Position numbers and translations under genes: made by a program. This document shows positions 22,761 through 34,409 of a stretch of 64,000 bases of DNA, one piece after another. The number at the start of each line of letters is the position of its first letter. The first letter of the stretch is position 1. Source of the stretch: Gautieria morchelliformis (lineage: Eukaryota; Basidiomycota; Agaricomycetes; Gomphales; Gomphaceae); assembly GCA_015179125.1 (NCBI GenBank), contig WHVA01000130.1:174621-238620 (forward strand), given 5' to 3'. The notes beneath the pieces are model-generated. The model did not search any database, was not told the origin of the DNA, and was given only the letters and a program-made list of their open reading frames with translations.

Positions 22761-24892
22761 ATGCCTGTCTCAAAAATGTTGACTCTCGCTGCTGCTTCTG
22801 CAATCCTCTTCGCTGTGCGAATCAATGCCCAAGCCATAGCTCCTGTGTGGGGACAATGCGGTGGGACCGGATGGACTGGCCCAACGGCCTGTAAATAATT
22901 TCTAGTCCGACTCCGACCGTTATTGATGAATCTGACCTGGTTCTTTAATTCTCCCAGGTGCATCTGGTTCGACGTGCACGTTCAGCAGCGGTAAGCACGA
23001 GGGTCGTCGTGAGAAGTATAAATAATTATATATATATATTATTGCGCAGCCTACTACTCGCAATGCTTGCCTAGCGATGCTACACCCGCGCCACCGACTT
23101 CATCCTCAACCACACCGTCTCCAACTACAACACCGTCAAGCTCTCCTCCCCCTTCTCAGCCTACCGACGTGGGCAACCCATACGTTGGATACAACGTCTT
23201 CCTGGTCCCCGAATACGTCGGTACGGACGTATTTCACAGTTTACCCATTACCTTGTCTTATGATGCATCTAGATGAGGTCAAGGCGGCAGTTGCCAAGTG
23301 TGTTAAATTTTATTATTATTATACTTATGCAGAGCGAATGTGACCCGAATAATTAGCATCACCGACCCAACTCTCGCATCCAAAGCGGCCGCAGTCGAAA
23401 ATGTGCCAGGTACACTGTTTGAACTTACACACACACATTTTCAAGCTAACGCGTTGACGTTTTAAGTCTTCTTCTGGATGGACGTTGGTAATTGTTTCAG
23501 TATTTCCCGAGGTTGATCAGGTTATATAAGATTCATTCTAGCTGCGAAGGTTCCCACTCTTGGCACGTACCTCGCTGCCGCTGCCGCTGCGGGAAACAAC
23601 CAGCTTGTCCAAGCCGTCATATACGACCTTCCCGATCGTGACTGTGCAGCGGAATCTTCTGCCGGGGAGTTCAGCATCGCCAATGGTGGGGATGCCATGT
23701 ACCAGGCATACATTGACGCAATTGCTGCACAGGTCCAGAGTGTGTAACAACCTGACCATCGTGGCCATATACTGATGTAAATACACCACAGAGTACCCCA
23801 CCGTCCGCGTTGTCTTCGTCGTCGAACCCGATGGGCTGGCCAACCTCGTCACCAACATGTCCATCCAGAAATGCGCCAACGCCGCCTCGTCTTACAAGAC
23901 CCTCGTGGCGTACGCGATATCCAAACTCCAGCAGCCCAACGTGTTCTTGTATCTCGATGCCGGTCACGCTGGCTGGCTTGGCTGGCCCGCGAACATCGCG
24001 CCTGCTGCCCAGCTCTTTGGCCAAATCCTGGCGTCCGCTGGGCCAGGCGCTAAAGTCCGCGGTCTTGCTACCGGTATGCCCGATTTACGTACGGACCTGT
24101 ACAGAACGATTCACCCACCTGTTTCGCAGATGTCTCGAACTACAACCTCCTCCGCGGCACTGAAGATCCTGCACAGTCGCCCAACCCCAACTATGACGAG
24201 GAGCTCTATATCAACGCCCTAGCTCCCCTCTTGACCAGCAACAACTACCCTGCACACTTCATCGTTGACCGTGAGCCTCCGATAAACTTGGGTTGATTCT
24301 TTGACAATGTCCTCCCCATTAGAAAGCCGTTCAGGCGTCTCTGGATTGCGCGCCGCCGAAGGCGACTGGTGCGTGCGATGCAATGGATGAATTTGCCAAG
24401 GCTGACTTTGTTGAATCACAGGTGCAATGTTAAGGGTAATTTTTCTATGCGGCTTGTTTTCGGGATGATGAAGCATTGTACACTAAAGGTGCTGGTCTCG
24501 GAATCCGCCCCACAACGAGTACTGGAAACACTTTGATGGACGCGTGAGTTGCTTCGCTTGGTTTTCCAGACTCTGTTCCCTAACGTTGTTGTTTAATACG
24601 ACTAGCATTGTGGTTCGTGTTTTCAACTACGAGTCACGCCCTGTCCTCTAAACTCCTAATGCCAAACAGTGGGTGAAGCCACCTGGTGAGAGCGATGGAA
24701 CCTCCAACACCTCCTCCGTCCGTTATGACACCCGTGAGTGGCAGTCTTAGCTACAAGGAGACTGAGGTTCACATGGCACGATGACACGTAGACTGCGGTC
24801 AGTCTGACGCGGCGCAGCCAGCCCCTGAGGCCGGCACCTGGTTCCAGAGCTACTTTCAGACTCTGGTGCAGAACGCTAACCCTGCGCTCTGA
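22761..24892 (+). CDS. cel6A: Cellobiohydrolase II, GH6 with N-terminal CBM1
   Basis: Secreted exo-cellulase releasing cellobiose from non-reducing chain ends. Order: signal peptide (MLTLAAASAILFAVRINAQA), CBM1 cellulose-binding module ([34 protein letters not shown], with its four Cys), a Pro/Ser/Thr linker (PAPPTSSSTTPSP...), and the GH6 domain. The active-site motif is YDLPDRDCAAESSAGE, containing the catalytic acid Asp. EPDGLANLVTN follows, and later WVKPPGESDGTS with the presumed base Asp. About a dozen GT-AG introns are needed, including a 7-nt microexon at 24606-24612 encoding part of IVW. Stop TGA at 24890-24892 after QNANPAL. All joins kept the frame in my reading, so the gene looks intact. 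The start could be either Met in MPVSKML. Confidence 0.92.
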
Positions 24893-25119
24893 ATGTATGT
24901 ATGTACGATAAGCAGTCTATTCAACCGGGAGCTTTCCCTTTTCAAATGTATTGGCTTCTACGAGGATTGAGTGGATCTTCGGCTATCTTGCAAAAATGAT
25001 CGCCAAGCGTTTGAAGGGTAACAAATTCGAGAAGGGAAATGCGGCAAACGCCACAACCTTGGATCCTGGCTCCGTTGGAAGCCGGCTTACCCAACCACGC
25101 TAAGCGTGATCTACATATG
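24893..25119. other. Short intergenic
   Basis: Terminator of the GH6 gene and promoter of the zinc-finger gene; nothing specific seen. Confidence 0.4.
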
Positions 25120-26699
25120 GCGATTATGGAAGGGACGACGTCCCCAGCATCGCGCTCGCGGTCACCTGCGTCGTCGGACGTATCTGCTGAGCGCCTTACT
25201 CTTGCAGCACCCACCGAATCCTTCCAGGCCGGCCCCCGTCAATTGAATACTCGTGCTCCAGCCGACACAATACGAAGATCCGATCTACCGCAAAACCTTC
25301 TCTCGTGCGAATGGGCCGAATGTGGTCAACGCTTCAGCGACGTCCGTGGCCTCGTACTCCACTTGGAGAACGGTGAGCAGTATTGCGGTTGAGCGCAGTC
25401 TGTGCTGAGCCCGACGCCAGTCCACATTGGCGTACACAAGTCGAGCTACACCTGCGAATGGGCAACTTGTGCGCGGCGTGGGCTGGTCCAGACGTCCCGC
25501 TTCGCCCTCGTGTCCCATTGTCGCTCCCATACCGGCGAGAAGCCTTTTGTATGTTCCGTCACCGGTACGTAACCGTCTGACTATGCCGCGGAGGACGCCG
25601 TAAGTAGCTGTATTCACAAGCGCCTTATTAGAGTGCGACAAGTCCTTTACGCGATCAGACACACTGTCGGTTCTTCTCTTTCTGCTTTCTCTAGCACACG
25701 ACGCTGAGAAGTATCTTTCCACATGTTTAGTGCAAAGCATCTGCGTCAACAACATAACATCGCAACGCCTGCACCAACTCGAGGCGGCTACCGCAAGCGT
25801 AAGCGATCCATGACGCCCCCCGGGGTCCCGCCGCCTCCTCTGCCGCTTGTGCTGCCTGCGCCTGCGCCTGTCGTTGCTCCAGCGCCACCTCCTGCACCTA
25901 CTCTTGCGCTGGCTCCCGCACCCGCGCGCCAGGCCTCAAGCTCACCCACCCAGCACCCTCCGGACGTATACGCCCCGTCGCACTACAACTTTGCCAACCG
26001 CGCCTACGCGCAATACCATGACCCGCGCGACTCGGGGTTCAATACGTTCCGCGTAAACCCGGCCATAAACGACCGCCCTGCACACCGCCCTGCACCGGCG
26101 GCGAGCTCCACGTCGAAGCTGCGGTCCGAGGGACTGGTGGATAGACAGCCGCTGGAGGGATATCTGCCGCCGGATCAGCGTGAAGAGGAGGTGGCCAGCT
26201 CAAGCTCGGGCGAAGAGGACAGCGGGAAGCCTTATAATGCAGAGGCGATGGGTGGTCGAAGCAAGGCGATGGTTAAATACCTGATTATGAAGGCTAAATA
26301 TCGGTGTGTAGTGCCCCGCTTTACACTAGCACGCTCGTTCAAACCCTAGCATGACCTCAGATATGTTCTGGACGAGAAGGGGCTGTTGAGCGACGAGCTC
26401 GACGTGCTGAAACGGCAGGAGAAAGAGGAGTGGCGGCAAAAGGAGGCCAGCGTCGATCATGTATTACGGGGATTTGGGTACGCCGTGCCCGTCACTAATC
26501 GCTGGAGAGAGACTTTCTGACCGTGTGGTGCAGCCCGCGATCTCAAGAGCTGATCCACGAGCCCGACGCGCCGACAAATGGCAAGCGGAGCCGTGCGCCG
26601 GTGCCCGTGTCGCCCCGAGAGGACGCCCGCGGCGCGGACGCACATGCACCATCTCACCATCCGAGGCCTGAGCGCGGCATGGCGCCGGAACCGAGGTAG
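25120..26699 (+). CDS. C2H2 zinc-finger protein, probable transcription factor
   Basis: Putative nuclear DNA-binding protein. Exons give three C2H2-like units: CEWAECGQRFSDVRGLVLHLE, then TCEWATCARRGLVQTSRFALVSHCRSHTGEKPF (with the TGEKP linker), then CSVTECDKSFTRSDTL continuing into KHLRQQHNI. These are separated by short introns around 25371-25440, 25565-25632 and 25660-25735. Downstream is a basic patch (GGYRKRKRSM), a Pro/Ala-rich low-complexity stretch (25820-25950), and an acidic/Ser segment (SSSSGEEDSGKP). A penultimate exon (about 26359-26477) encodes YVLDEKGLLSDELDVLKRQEK. The last exon ends EPR-TAG at 26697-26699. ATG at 25120 chosen as the first Met of the exon; an ATG at 25039 opens the same frame. 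Targets unknown. Confidence 0.7.
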
Positions 26700-27280
26700 C
26701 AGGACCCGCTGAGCGGGCGTAGCGTGTTTTAATCTTATCATTGGACCTTGGGTTGTCTCTCCCTCTCGTGTATTCACACTGCGTCCAGCGCAGTTCTTGC
26801 TTTGTTGTGCTTCTGCCAGTAACCTACCTCCCTCGCATTGCTTACCACTTGTGTTATTCATTATAGAGACCGTAGCTCATATCCGTACCACCAGCCATCT
26901 CAAAAATTCACACCCGTTGGCTGCACACCAGCTGTACAGTAACAATAATTAACCAGGACTTACATCAGCATACGTAGGAGATGTGCCTCGCGACACCATT
27001 AACATGGCAACTCCATATAAACTTTCCCACCGCAATATTCGACAGGCAACTTCCGGGCCCTTTGATCTTGATCATGTCTAACTATACTTTAATCTCGCAT
27101 CAAGGGGCAGTCATGGGTACATCTCATACTTCGATATTATTCTAGAGCTCTACAGCAGGCTACTTAGAACCGTACAAAAAAGAAACACTGCAGACGTCAT
27201 GCGCAAACCGGAAGTTCAGCCACTGAAAGAAGAAGGAGTCATACTCATCGTGCGACGTATAGCAGCGGGTATTGGCCATG
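26700..27280. other. Intergenic between convergent genes
   Basis: Convergent 3' ends of the zinc-finger gene and the Atg22-like gene. No other feature seen. Confidence 0.4.
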
Positions 27281-29877
27281 TCATGTCTTGGTGACGGTGC
27301 TGTCCTGCGACTGGCTCCCGATAACCGCCGCGCTGCTGGCGCGCTTCTCGGCGGCGAAGCGCACGGCATCGCGCCGGCCCTTCGGCACGTCGACGCCGAC
27401 CCATATGATGAGCGACGCGGCGGCGCACAGCGCGAACAGGAAGGGGAAGCCCTCCCAGTTGTTCTCTGTGGCGCGAAGCGTGGATACGCGTCAGTACGCG
27501 CGCGGGGCACGGGCTGCAAGAAAGAAAAGAAAGATGGATACGGGTACTGACGGGTGTTGTTGATGATGGCTTGGATGACGTTGGGGCCGATCATGCTGGA
27601 CGCGCGGTTGGAGAGGCCGAAGAGGCCGAAGAACTGCGTGCCAGTGGAGAAAGGCGGGTCAGCAGGAACGGTGGGGACCTGGGTGAGACTTGTACGGTAC
27701 CATGTTGTCAAATCCGGGGGGCGTAAGCTCTGTGTAGCGATCAGCGGAAGGGGACGCTCGGTTGAGAGTATCCACTATTACTGACCGGCCATCATGGTTT
27801 GTGAAAACGCGTAGTATGGCGCTTGGAAGAGCCCGAAGACAGCATTGTACGCCCTTATTAGTGTTCAGCATTCCACGCGGGGTCCCGTTATAAAATTTTT
27901 ATAACCCGCGCACCAAAACTCCCAAGCGTTATGGAACCTGGGCGAACGGCAAACTCAGCGTCGCATCACAGCTCCGCAATGTGGAGTGGCTTACCCTATC
28001 TTGCTAGTCCAGATACCCACCATCCCCCAAAGGGGAATGAATATAGTCGCAACATTAGTCACCACGAACTATCACGATCAGATAAGATTAGCCACATCAA
28101 CAGCATGGAACAGGAATGGCGCTACCATCTTCTTCGTGTCGATTTTCCAATACCGCTGGATGTACCAGAAGCCGAATGTGCTGCAAATGAAGACGAGGGT
28201 CAGGATTGTCAGCGACACCGTGTGTACTAACCTGATGATAGACGTGATGGCTTGTACGAGGCCGAGGTAGGTGTTTTGCAGGAACGAGAACTGGAATTTG
28301 TCGTTCTGACATATGGTGACGAGCGTGCCCGTTGTGTTAAGTCCCTTCCGGCCGACCCCAACCCGCAAGTCAGCACAGCAATGTCCCGTAAAGGACGGGA
28401 GGAGGGGAGGGAGGGATTCAGAACGTACATCGGCAAGAAGGAAGAACGCGAAGAGATATATGAACGTATACGGCAGCTTCTTGTATTGCCTCACCGCGTC
28501 CCAGATCTAGCACACGTTGAATTCGGCGGGCTCTTATGAGTGTAATAGACGGCTCACCTGCTTCCAGCCCACGGTGAAGTACGTTTCACCCTTGGGGAGG
28601 GGCGGGCCAGGCCGCGGCTGCTGGAAAATGACTGGATGGCGACAGCCGTTAAGCATCATGGACGTGAACACGGAAGGACCCGCATACACCACCAGATGCC
28701 CGTGACAACCCAGTAGGAGGCGGTTCTGAAATTGCAAAGACAACCATCAGGGTGCTGCGAAGCGGGAGAGGAAGTGACACTTGCAGTACGATTGTGTAAT
28801 TGTCCACTTTGGGGTTTTTGGCGAGAGGGAGAAGGATGGAGAGGTTCAGAAGCAGGGTCATCACGTATCCGATGTTGCTGTGGGCCTGGAGACACGCTCG
28901 TCAGTGAGTGGTAGGGGTGGCACGGGGTTGTGGATCACCGTGCTTATGTTGCTGATGCGGTTCTTCTCCATGCTTTCCTCCGTCTCGTAAACCTCGGCAC
29001 TGATTTCGCCTCGGTCATACTTCTCTCGCAGCTGTCGGGCATGCGGGGTATTGCGGGCCAAGCGCGGGAAGAGTGCGGTGAAGAAGACGAGGGTGGCGCC
29101 GTATGAGACGAAACTAATCATGAAGAGCCCCATAGCGGCGCCCCATCGGTCAGGTGCTGGTTATCGAGCGTCAACTGGTGACGAGCGCAGAGACATGGAA
29201 AACATGCATACACGTAAGGCTGATGCTTGCGAACTGGGCACCCCAGCTTATGACGGTGACAACGAGCAGCAGCCAGCGGCCAAATGTGCCATAGTCGGCG
29301 GCACTGCCGATGGTCGTGAAGAGGGCAGTCATGACGGCGAAGCTGACGCCGTTTGCGACGAGAACAACGGAGCTGACGCTCTTGGTGCCGCTGCCCCATG
29401 GTAGGAGGCACATACTGGACGAAGTGGTGACGGTGCATGGATTGCCTGGGCCGAGGCGTGCATCAAAGCCCGCAGCCGTTGCCAGTGACTGGAATATGGT
29501 CATGCAGTAACCTGGGCAGGGCTGTTTAGAGGGCCGTGCTCGGATGAGCAATCAAAGATGCACGCACCGAGGGGTCCTACGCCCTGGAAATTGGATAAGC
29601 GGACGACGTAGAGGAAGATAATTGAACGCATATACCCACATTATCTCCATTGTAATACACTGGGGTGCTCTGAGGCGAGGGTTTGCAAGGAGGATATGGA
29701 GAGTGACGCACTATAGTAGGCCCACAGCTCCTTGCGAGTGACGACGGGGCCGTCGTTGTCCACGGTAGTGACGAGAGGCGGGATGTGTACATCAGACACG
29801 TCGGTGTTGGACGGGTCTCTGAGATGCTTGTCCTCGGTGTGGATAAGCTCGGGCGCTGCGACTGGCGGCGACGGCAT
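27281..29877 (-). CDS. ATG22: Atg22-like vacuolar amino-acid effluxer (MFS)
   Basis: Member of the vacuole effluxer Atg22-like family, an MFS-type membrane protein that in yeast exports amino acids from the vacuole after autophagic breakdown. Minus-strand exons start at the ATG at 29877 (MPSPPVAAPELIHTEDK), with RKELWAYY as the first family block. Next come SVSSVVLVANGVSFAVMTALF and ADYGTFGRWLLLVVTVISW at about 29230-29400. The strongly family-specific FPRLARNTPHARQLREKYDRGEI...EESMEKNRISNIS lies at 28940-29070, followed by VMTLLLNLSILLPLA and a TM pair near 28640-28740. KKLPYTFIYLFAFFLLAD comes at about 28430-28490, and the C-terminal NNWEGFPFLFALCAAASLIIWVGVDVPKGR. Stop at 27281-27283. Many short introns; no lesion seen, though each join was not proven. 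Confidence 0.85.
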
Positions 29878-30709
29878 GGTTCGCCAACGTATGGTGGGGG
29901 TGGTGGAAGAAGGAGAGCGCGAGCTGGGGAGGAACTATCGTGCGAAACGCGAAGCCTCTAAGAACGATAACGCCGGGAGCATGCGGACGGATTGGCCAAA
30001 AAGGCTCATTCGGCCAGCCCCGATCCGGAAGCCGGCACACCTTGTGGTGGCCCAGCGGGCGTGTCACTCTGACGGGACGGCTGCATATTTGCGGCCATAA
30101 GCCACGGCGCCACATCCTTGTCACGTGCAGCGGGGTTATCGCTTGTGTACGCGTGACGCTGCTTCTCCCCCACCGCTTGCACCCCGTAGAGCACAGGTCG
30201 TTCTTGCTGCTTGTCGCCTCGCGCGACCAACTCCCTCTGGAGAAAGAGGGAACACCATAAACAAGACCAGAGTGTGCGGTCAAGGTACCATTGCGAGCAC
30301 AGTCACGTATACGATATATATACCCATACTGTATGATATTGAATTTTATACAGTCTGTAAGATTGAATTTCAGTGCGGACGCGAACTGCGAGACTTGGTA
30401 TTCTGCGGTAGTGTCACCTCGGTCTTGATACCGTCGTTCGTTCACACCCAAATTCACATCAAAGCAACTGTGGCGGTCGTAACGATCTCATGGACTCGGA
30501 AGGCATACAAGCCGAAAGATAATCAGATGTTATGCGCCATCGGGGTCAAGCAACAGATGCAAGCACAGGTTGGACATGTTCTGCTTCTATACAATTTATA
30601 TTTATTATCATCTGGAGAAAATGAGAAACGTCATTTTAGGCAGAGTAGTTCCACATACCGATTCGTCTGATGGTCAGACAGATTCTTCTTACCCCTCGTC
30701 ACGAAAGTT
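29878..30709. other. Intergenic between ATG22-like and DAP1-like genes
   Basis: No gene supported. It contains the ATG22 upstream region and the DAP1 3' region; the long open frame at 30125-30670 has no family features. Confidence 0.4.
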
Positions 30710-31435
30710 TCACATAGCGTCGTTCTCAACCAATTGTCCACAAGTAATGTATTTGTTGGAGAAATGGTCTATCCAGCCTGGGGGGGAATAGTTGAGTACA
30801 CATGTTGCCTGGGGCGTCACACAACCCACCTCGCATGTTTTCGCTGAGAGAAACGAATAAGCTAGATGGAAAATCCTGAGAAAACCCTAAACTTACATCT
30901 CGCTTGCATCCAGGTCCTTCAGCTTGTCCAGCGGTTGATCGACAGGAGTAAGCATCGCTGAAGAGGGAAGAACGTTAGACGTCCATTCTTCCTGTGTGCT
31001 TGCAACGCACATTCGTCAAATGATTGTTTCGCCATGCCACGGCTTGCGTCTCTGCCAGCAAAGTTTCCATACATGCCATCTACATCGCCACACATTACAG
31101 ATGCTCTCCTTCAGCCAAACTTCAGAGATCATACCTGGCCCATAGAACGATCGACCGGCTGTGACATCAAACACCTTCCCATCGATAGCCAGCAGGATTC
31201 GCCCCCCATCTCGGCCATGGAATGGTTCCAGAGTACGCGGTGTGAAAGTCTGAAAGACGACTGTGGGCGGATGATTCGCCGGCATCCATGAGTAGCTCTT
31301 CTCGTAAGACGTTGCAACCTCCGTCGGGGAACGCGGACGCGAGGAAGAAGGAAATACGATGGACTGTACGTAGTACAGAATCAGGAGCACGAGTGCTGTA
31401 TTGACTGGATTTGACAACGACTCGACGTAGGTCAT
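30710..31435 (-). CDS. DAP1: Dap1/MAPR-like cytochrome b5-fold heme-binding protein
   Basis: Membrane-associated progesterone-receptor-component homologue; yeast Dap1 binds heme and supports the sterol-pathway P450 Erg11. One N-terminal membrane anchor (NTALVLLILYYVQSIVF) precedes the cytochrome b5-like fold, which starts FTPRTLEPFHGRDGGRILLAIDGKVFDVTAGRSFYGPG (about 31130-31250). It continues with GNFAGRDASRGMAKQSFDE after an intron, then MLTPVDQPLDKLKDLDASE (30903-30955). A 14-nt microexon at 30830-30843 encodes ENMR. The last exon encodes GWIDHFSNKYITCGQLVENDAM with stop at 30710-30712. The gene is head-to-head with the Rab gene, with only 71 bp between start codons. It looks intact. Confidence 0.85.
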
Positions 31436-31506
31436 CTTGGGCTGAGCACGAAATTACATAAAGGTTGCCGCCAAAGCTTTGTCAGCTCAAGGGCGCCACA
31501 TCACCC
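31436..31506. promoter_or_regulatory. 71-bp bidirectional intergenic region
   Basis: The start codons of the DAP1-like (minus, 31435) and Rab18-like (plus, 31507) genes are only 71 bp apart, so the two transcription units must share or overlap promoter elements. No TATA box is visible. Confidence 0.6.
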
Positions 31507-32563
31507 ATGGCTGCTCTCAACTGTAAACTGCTACTCATAGGTGTGTCTGCGTGTGTCCTACAAAGTTTTATGCTGTCTAAATCACTGCCGCAGGAAACTC
31601 CTCGGTGGGAAAGAGCAGTCTACTCTTACGATTTACAGACGAGCAATGGCTCCCAGAAGATGAAGCCTCGGCGACGATTGGCGTTGACTTCCGTGTGTGC
31701 AAGATGGATATAAAGGGGAAGAAAGTGAAACTCAGCATTTGGGTATGACGTCTGTATTGCTTTGGCAACCTCCATTTTTTCACGCAGCTGCAGGATACAG
31801 CCGGCCAGGAGCGGTTCCGTACAATAACTTCGTCGTACTACCGGTAAGCTCGCACTGCATGTAGATATGCAGCATCTAAGTTTATGTGGTAGAGGTGCAC
31901 AGGGAGTTATTCTAGGTTCGTTTCATTCCTCCGCGGAGTAGGCTTAAATTTCTGATAATAAGTAGTATATGATGTGTCGAGTCGGGAGTCATTCGATGCT
32001 CTTCCTCGCTGGTTCGCCGAATTAGATACGTATGTTACGAGTTCTGTTGTCAAGATTGTTGTGGGTTAGTGTGTCTCTTTTAAACATTTCAGGGGGTAAA
32101 CTTATGTCACGAACTCCACCAGGAAACAAACTAGACAAGGTATGATGAATTTTTTGGGGAAGTTGTGTTTTACCTTTTGTTTATTAGGAGTTCAGTCGCA
32201 CAGTGTCAGAGGAGGAAGGTTAGCTTGTTCAATGCATAGCATACTCATTTGACTAACACCTTGATTTATTAGGGCGTAAGTTTGCAGAGAGCCAAGGAGC
32301 TCTTTTTGTAGAAGCGAGCGCGAAGACAAGTGTGGGTGTCAAGGAGGCTTTCCTGGAGGTCGTATCGAAGGTTCATCCACCAGTAAATTTCATGTCAGAA
32401 GCACTGACCCATTTGAATGTAGATTCTCGATACGCCAGAGTTATGGGCTGCTGCACCGACAGCAGGTGCAGTCCTCAGGACAAATGCTTCGCAGGCGATG
32501 CCGGGCAACATCTCACTCACGGACCATGTTCCTGACGAGGAAAGTGGAGCCTGTATGTGTTGA
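31507..32563 (+). CDS. Rab18-like small GTPase
   Basis: Rab-family vesicle-traffic GTPase, best matching the Rab18 group. Exon 1 encodes MAALNCKLLLIG. After introns come the P-loop (GNSSVGKSS), the switch I region (ATIGVDFRV), switch II with DTAGQERFRTITSSYYRG, the guanine motif GNKLDK and the SAK motif (VEASAKTSVGV). The C-terminus ends ESGACMC with TGA at 32561-32563; the CxC end fits double prenylation. At least eight exons are needed and all joins are in phase (donor/acceptor near 31541/31592, 31744/31789, 31841/31892 and so on). All nucleotide-binding motifs are present, so it should be functional. A 39-bp piece of the WFAELDTY exon is duplicated at 35401-35439. Confidence 0.88.
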
Positions 32564-34322
32564 GCTATTCAATCTGCCGGCAGGATCGAGCAGGTTTACT
32601 ATGTTTGGGTGTTCTGGTATTACCCTGAAGCACTAGACTATATTGTTTGTTACCCTAATATGTAACATATTCAGATGACGATGTTTACGACAGTTTTGCT
32701 TGCAATGATGATTCGACATGGGGGAATATCTGATGATAGAGTGGTCCGTGAGACCTGAGCTGAGCACTGAAGGACTAGACTTCTGTACACCAAGTTGCTG
32801 GTATACTGTATGCCTCATAACTCATAGACAAATCAACTGACAACAATTCGAGATAAACACGTGCACCAGTCTCAACAACACGCTCTAGGACGGTGCGGGT
32901 GGACTTCCAACGAACGAATCGGTCGAACGAGTGACGCGCGCCATTACTGTATTACGACCTTACACACGTCATGCATCACGTGACCGCATGTCGCCCATTG
33001 CGGTTCTCAGCCACTGTGGCGTCAAGCAGATCCAGGCCAGTCGGGCCTCTTCTGTGGCTGAAATTCAGGTTTGAGCCATATTCAGCAGCGTCACGCCACG
33101 CGTCTCGTTACCCATTGAGCCATTGCGCCGACGAACCCGGCGCGTCACGCTAAAAAGGCGGTGAAAAGGGTACTGTACCGGATCGAACAGCATGCTTCAT
33201 TAACTCTTGCGCGCGTGAGCCGACCACAATGGCGCTGGGTCGAACGCGCTAAATTCATTCACAGCAATCGACTAGGCCCTTCGCTGGCTGCCGTGGCACT
33301 GTGACTCACGACCCCCGGGCCAGATCAAGGTCAGTTACGTGGCTTTCCCGCAATGATTTGAACTGACCCCATCCAAATTCAACTAATAGTACTTATGTCT
33401 TCGACGATCCTTTCGCACTGTCGCTGCTCTAGCTAGACTAGCACTGTCAATGATCTATCTGAATTTCCGGGAGTGCCAAAGTCGCAAGTCAATATTGAAC
33501 TTCTCCTATATAAGTCGTGGTGTCTTCGTGTGTGTAAGCACCGATGGTTTATAATTATGTCGTAAGCTGATGTAAAAATCGATCAACACAAGTGACATGC
33601 ACCAGGTCCTTAGGCGCAGCGCAAGGCGGCAATTGGACATGTACAGTATTGGGACTCAGAGAGCCTTTTGATCCACCTCTGATGATGGCCAGCGACTACC
33701 ACCGTCGGGTCTTCCTGGGCCCGTGGAGCTAACATCTTAATGCTAACGCCTGCCCATTCAGTTTCACCCTACCGCAGGTCATACCATACTTTCGGCAGAA
33801 CAACACCTCCGCAAAATCATACGTATGCTACTTGATTCTAGTTGGGTAAAAACCTACCAACTATCGACGAGATTAAAGGGAGCCGAGCGCTGAACTCGCC
33901 TGCCGAAAAAAATGTTGAACAGAGCAAAAAACACGCAGCTTGATCCTGGTCGTGGCATCGCAATGGCACTCTTCCCCTCAACTCGGAAGCCTCCATGCGC
34001 CAACACAGACATCCCTTGTCGTGCATCGAGACATTTATCTCGATGCACGTACCAACTGATGATGATGTCACACACATGATTGCGCGCATGACGCACCAAG
34101 GACTCCCTCGACCAATAGCGCCGAAAGAAGTTGCAGTATTATGTAGAGATCTATGAGTTGTTGGCCGCCACAGCACTTATACATTGCCTCGGTAGAAGGC
34201 ACCCGGCTTCTGGAGCAATTCACTGATGCTGGCACCTCAAGCTTCGTAAGTTAGTACCCAAATTAATTATCATGACGCCCGTCCAGTCCGCATGCTCTCG
34301 CTTCATGCACAGACGGGCATGG
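32564..34322. other. Gene-free stretch
   Basis: No gene or family recognised over about 1.75 kb. Open frames at 33838-34176 have no family features. A short inverted repeat, CGTGCATCGAGACA...TCGATGCACG, lies at about 34020-34048. Confidence 0.4.
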
Positions 34323-34328
34323 TATAAA
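34323..34328 (+). promoter_or_regulatory. TATA box of the glycopeptide gene
   Basis: TATAAA in GGTATAAAAGCC, 82 bp upstream of the ATG at 34410. Confidence 0.6.
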
Positions 34329-34409
34329 AGCCTGCGTGGTGGGTCATATCTAAGTCATTCGGTCACAGCCCTTTTACGAGCACTCACCAACAGACCTATT
34401 CCTGCTATC

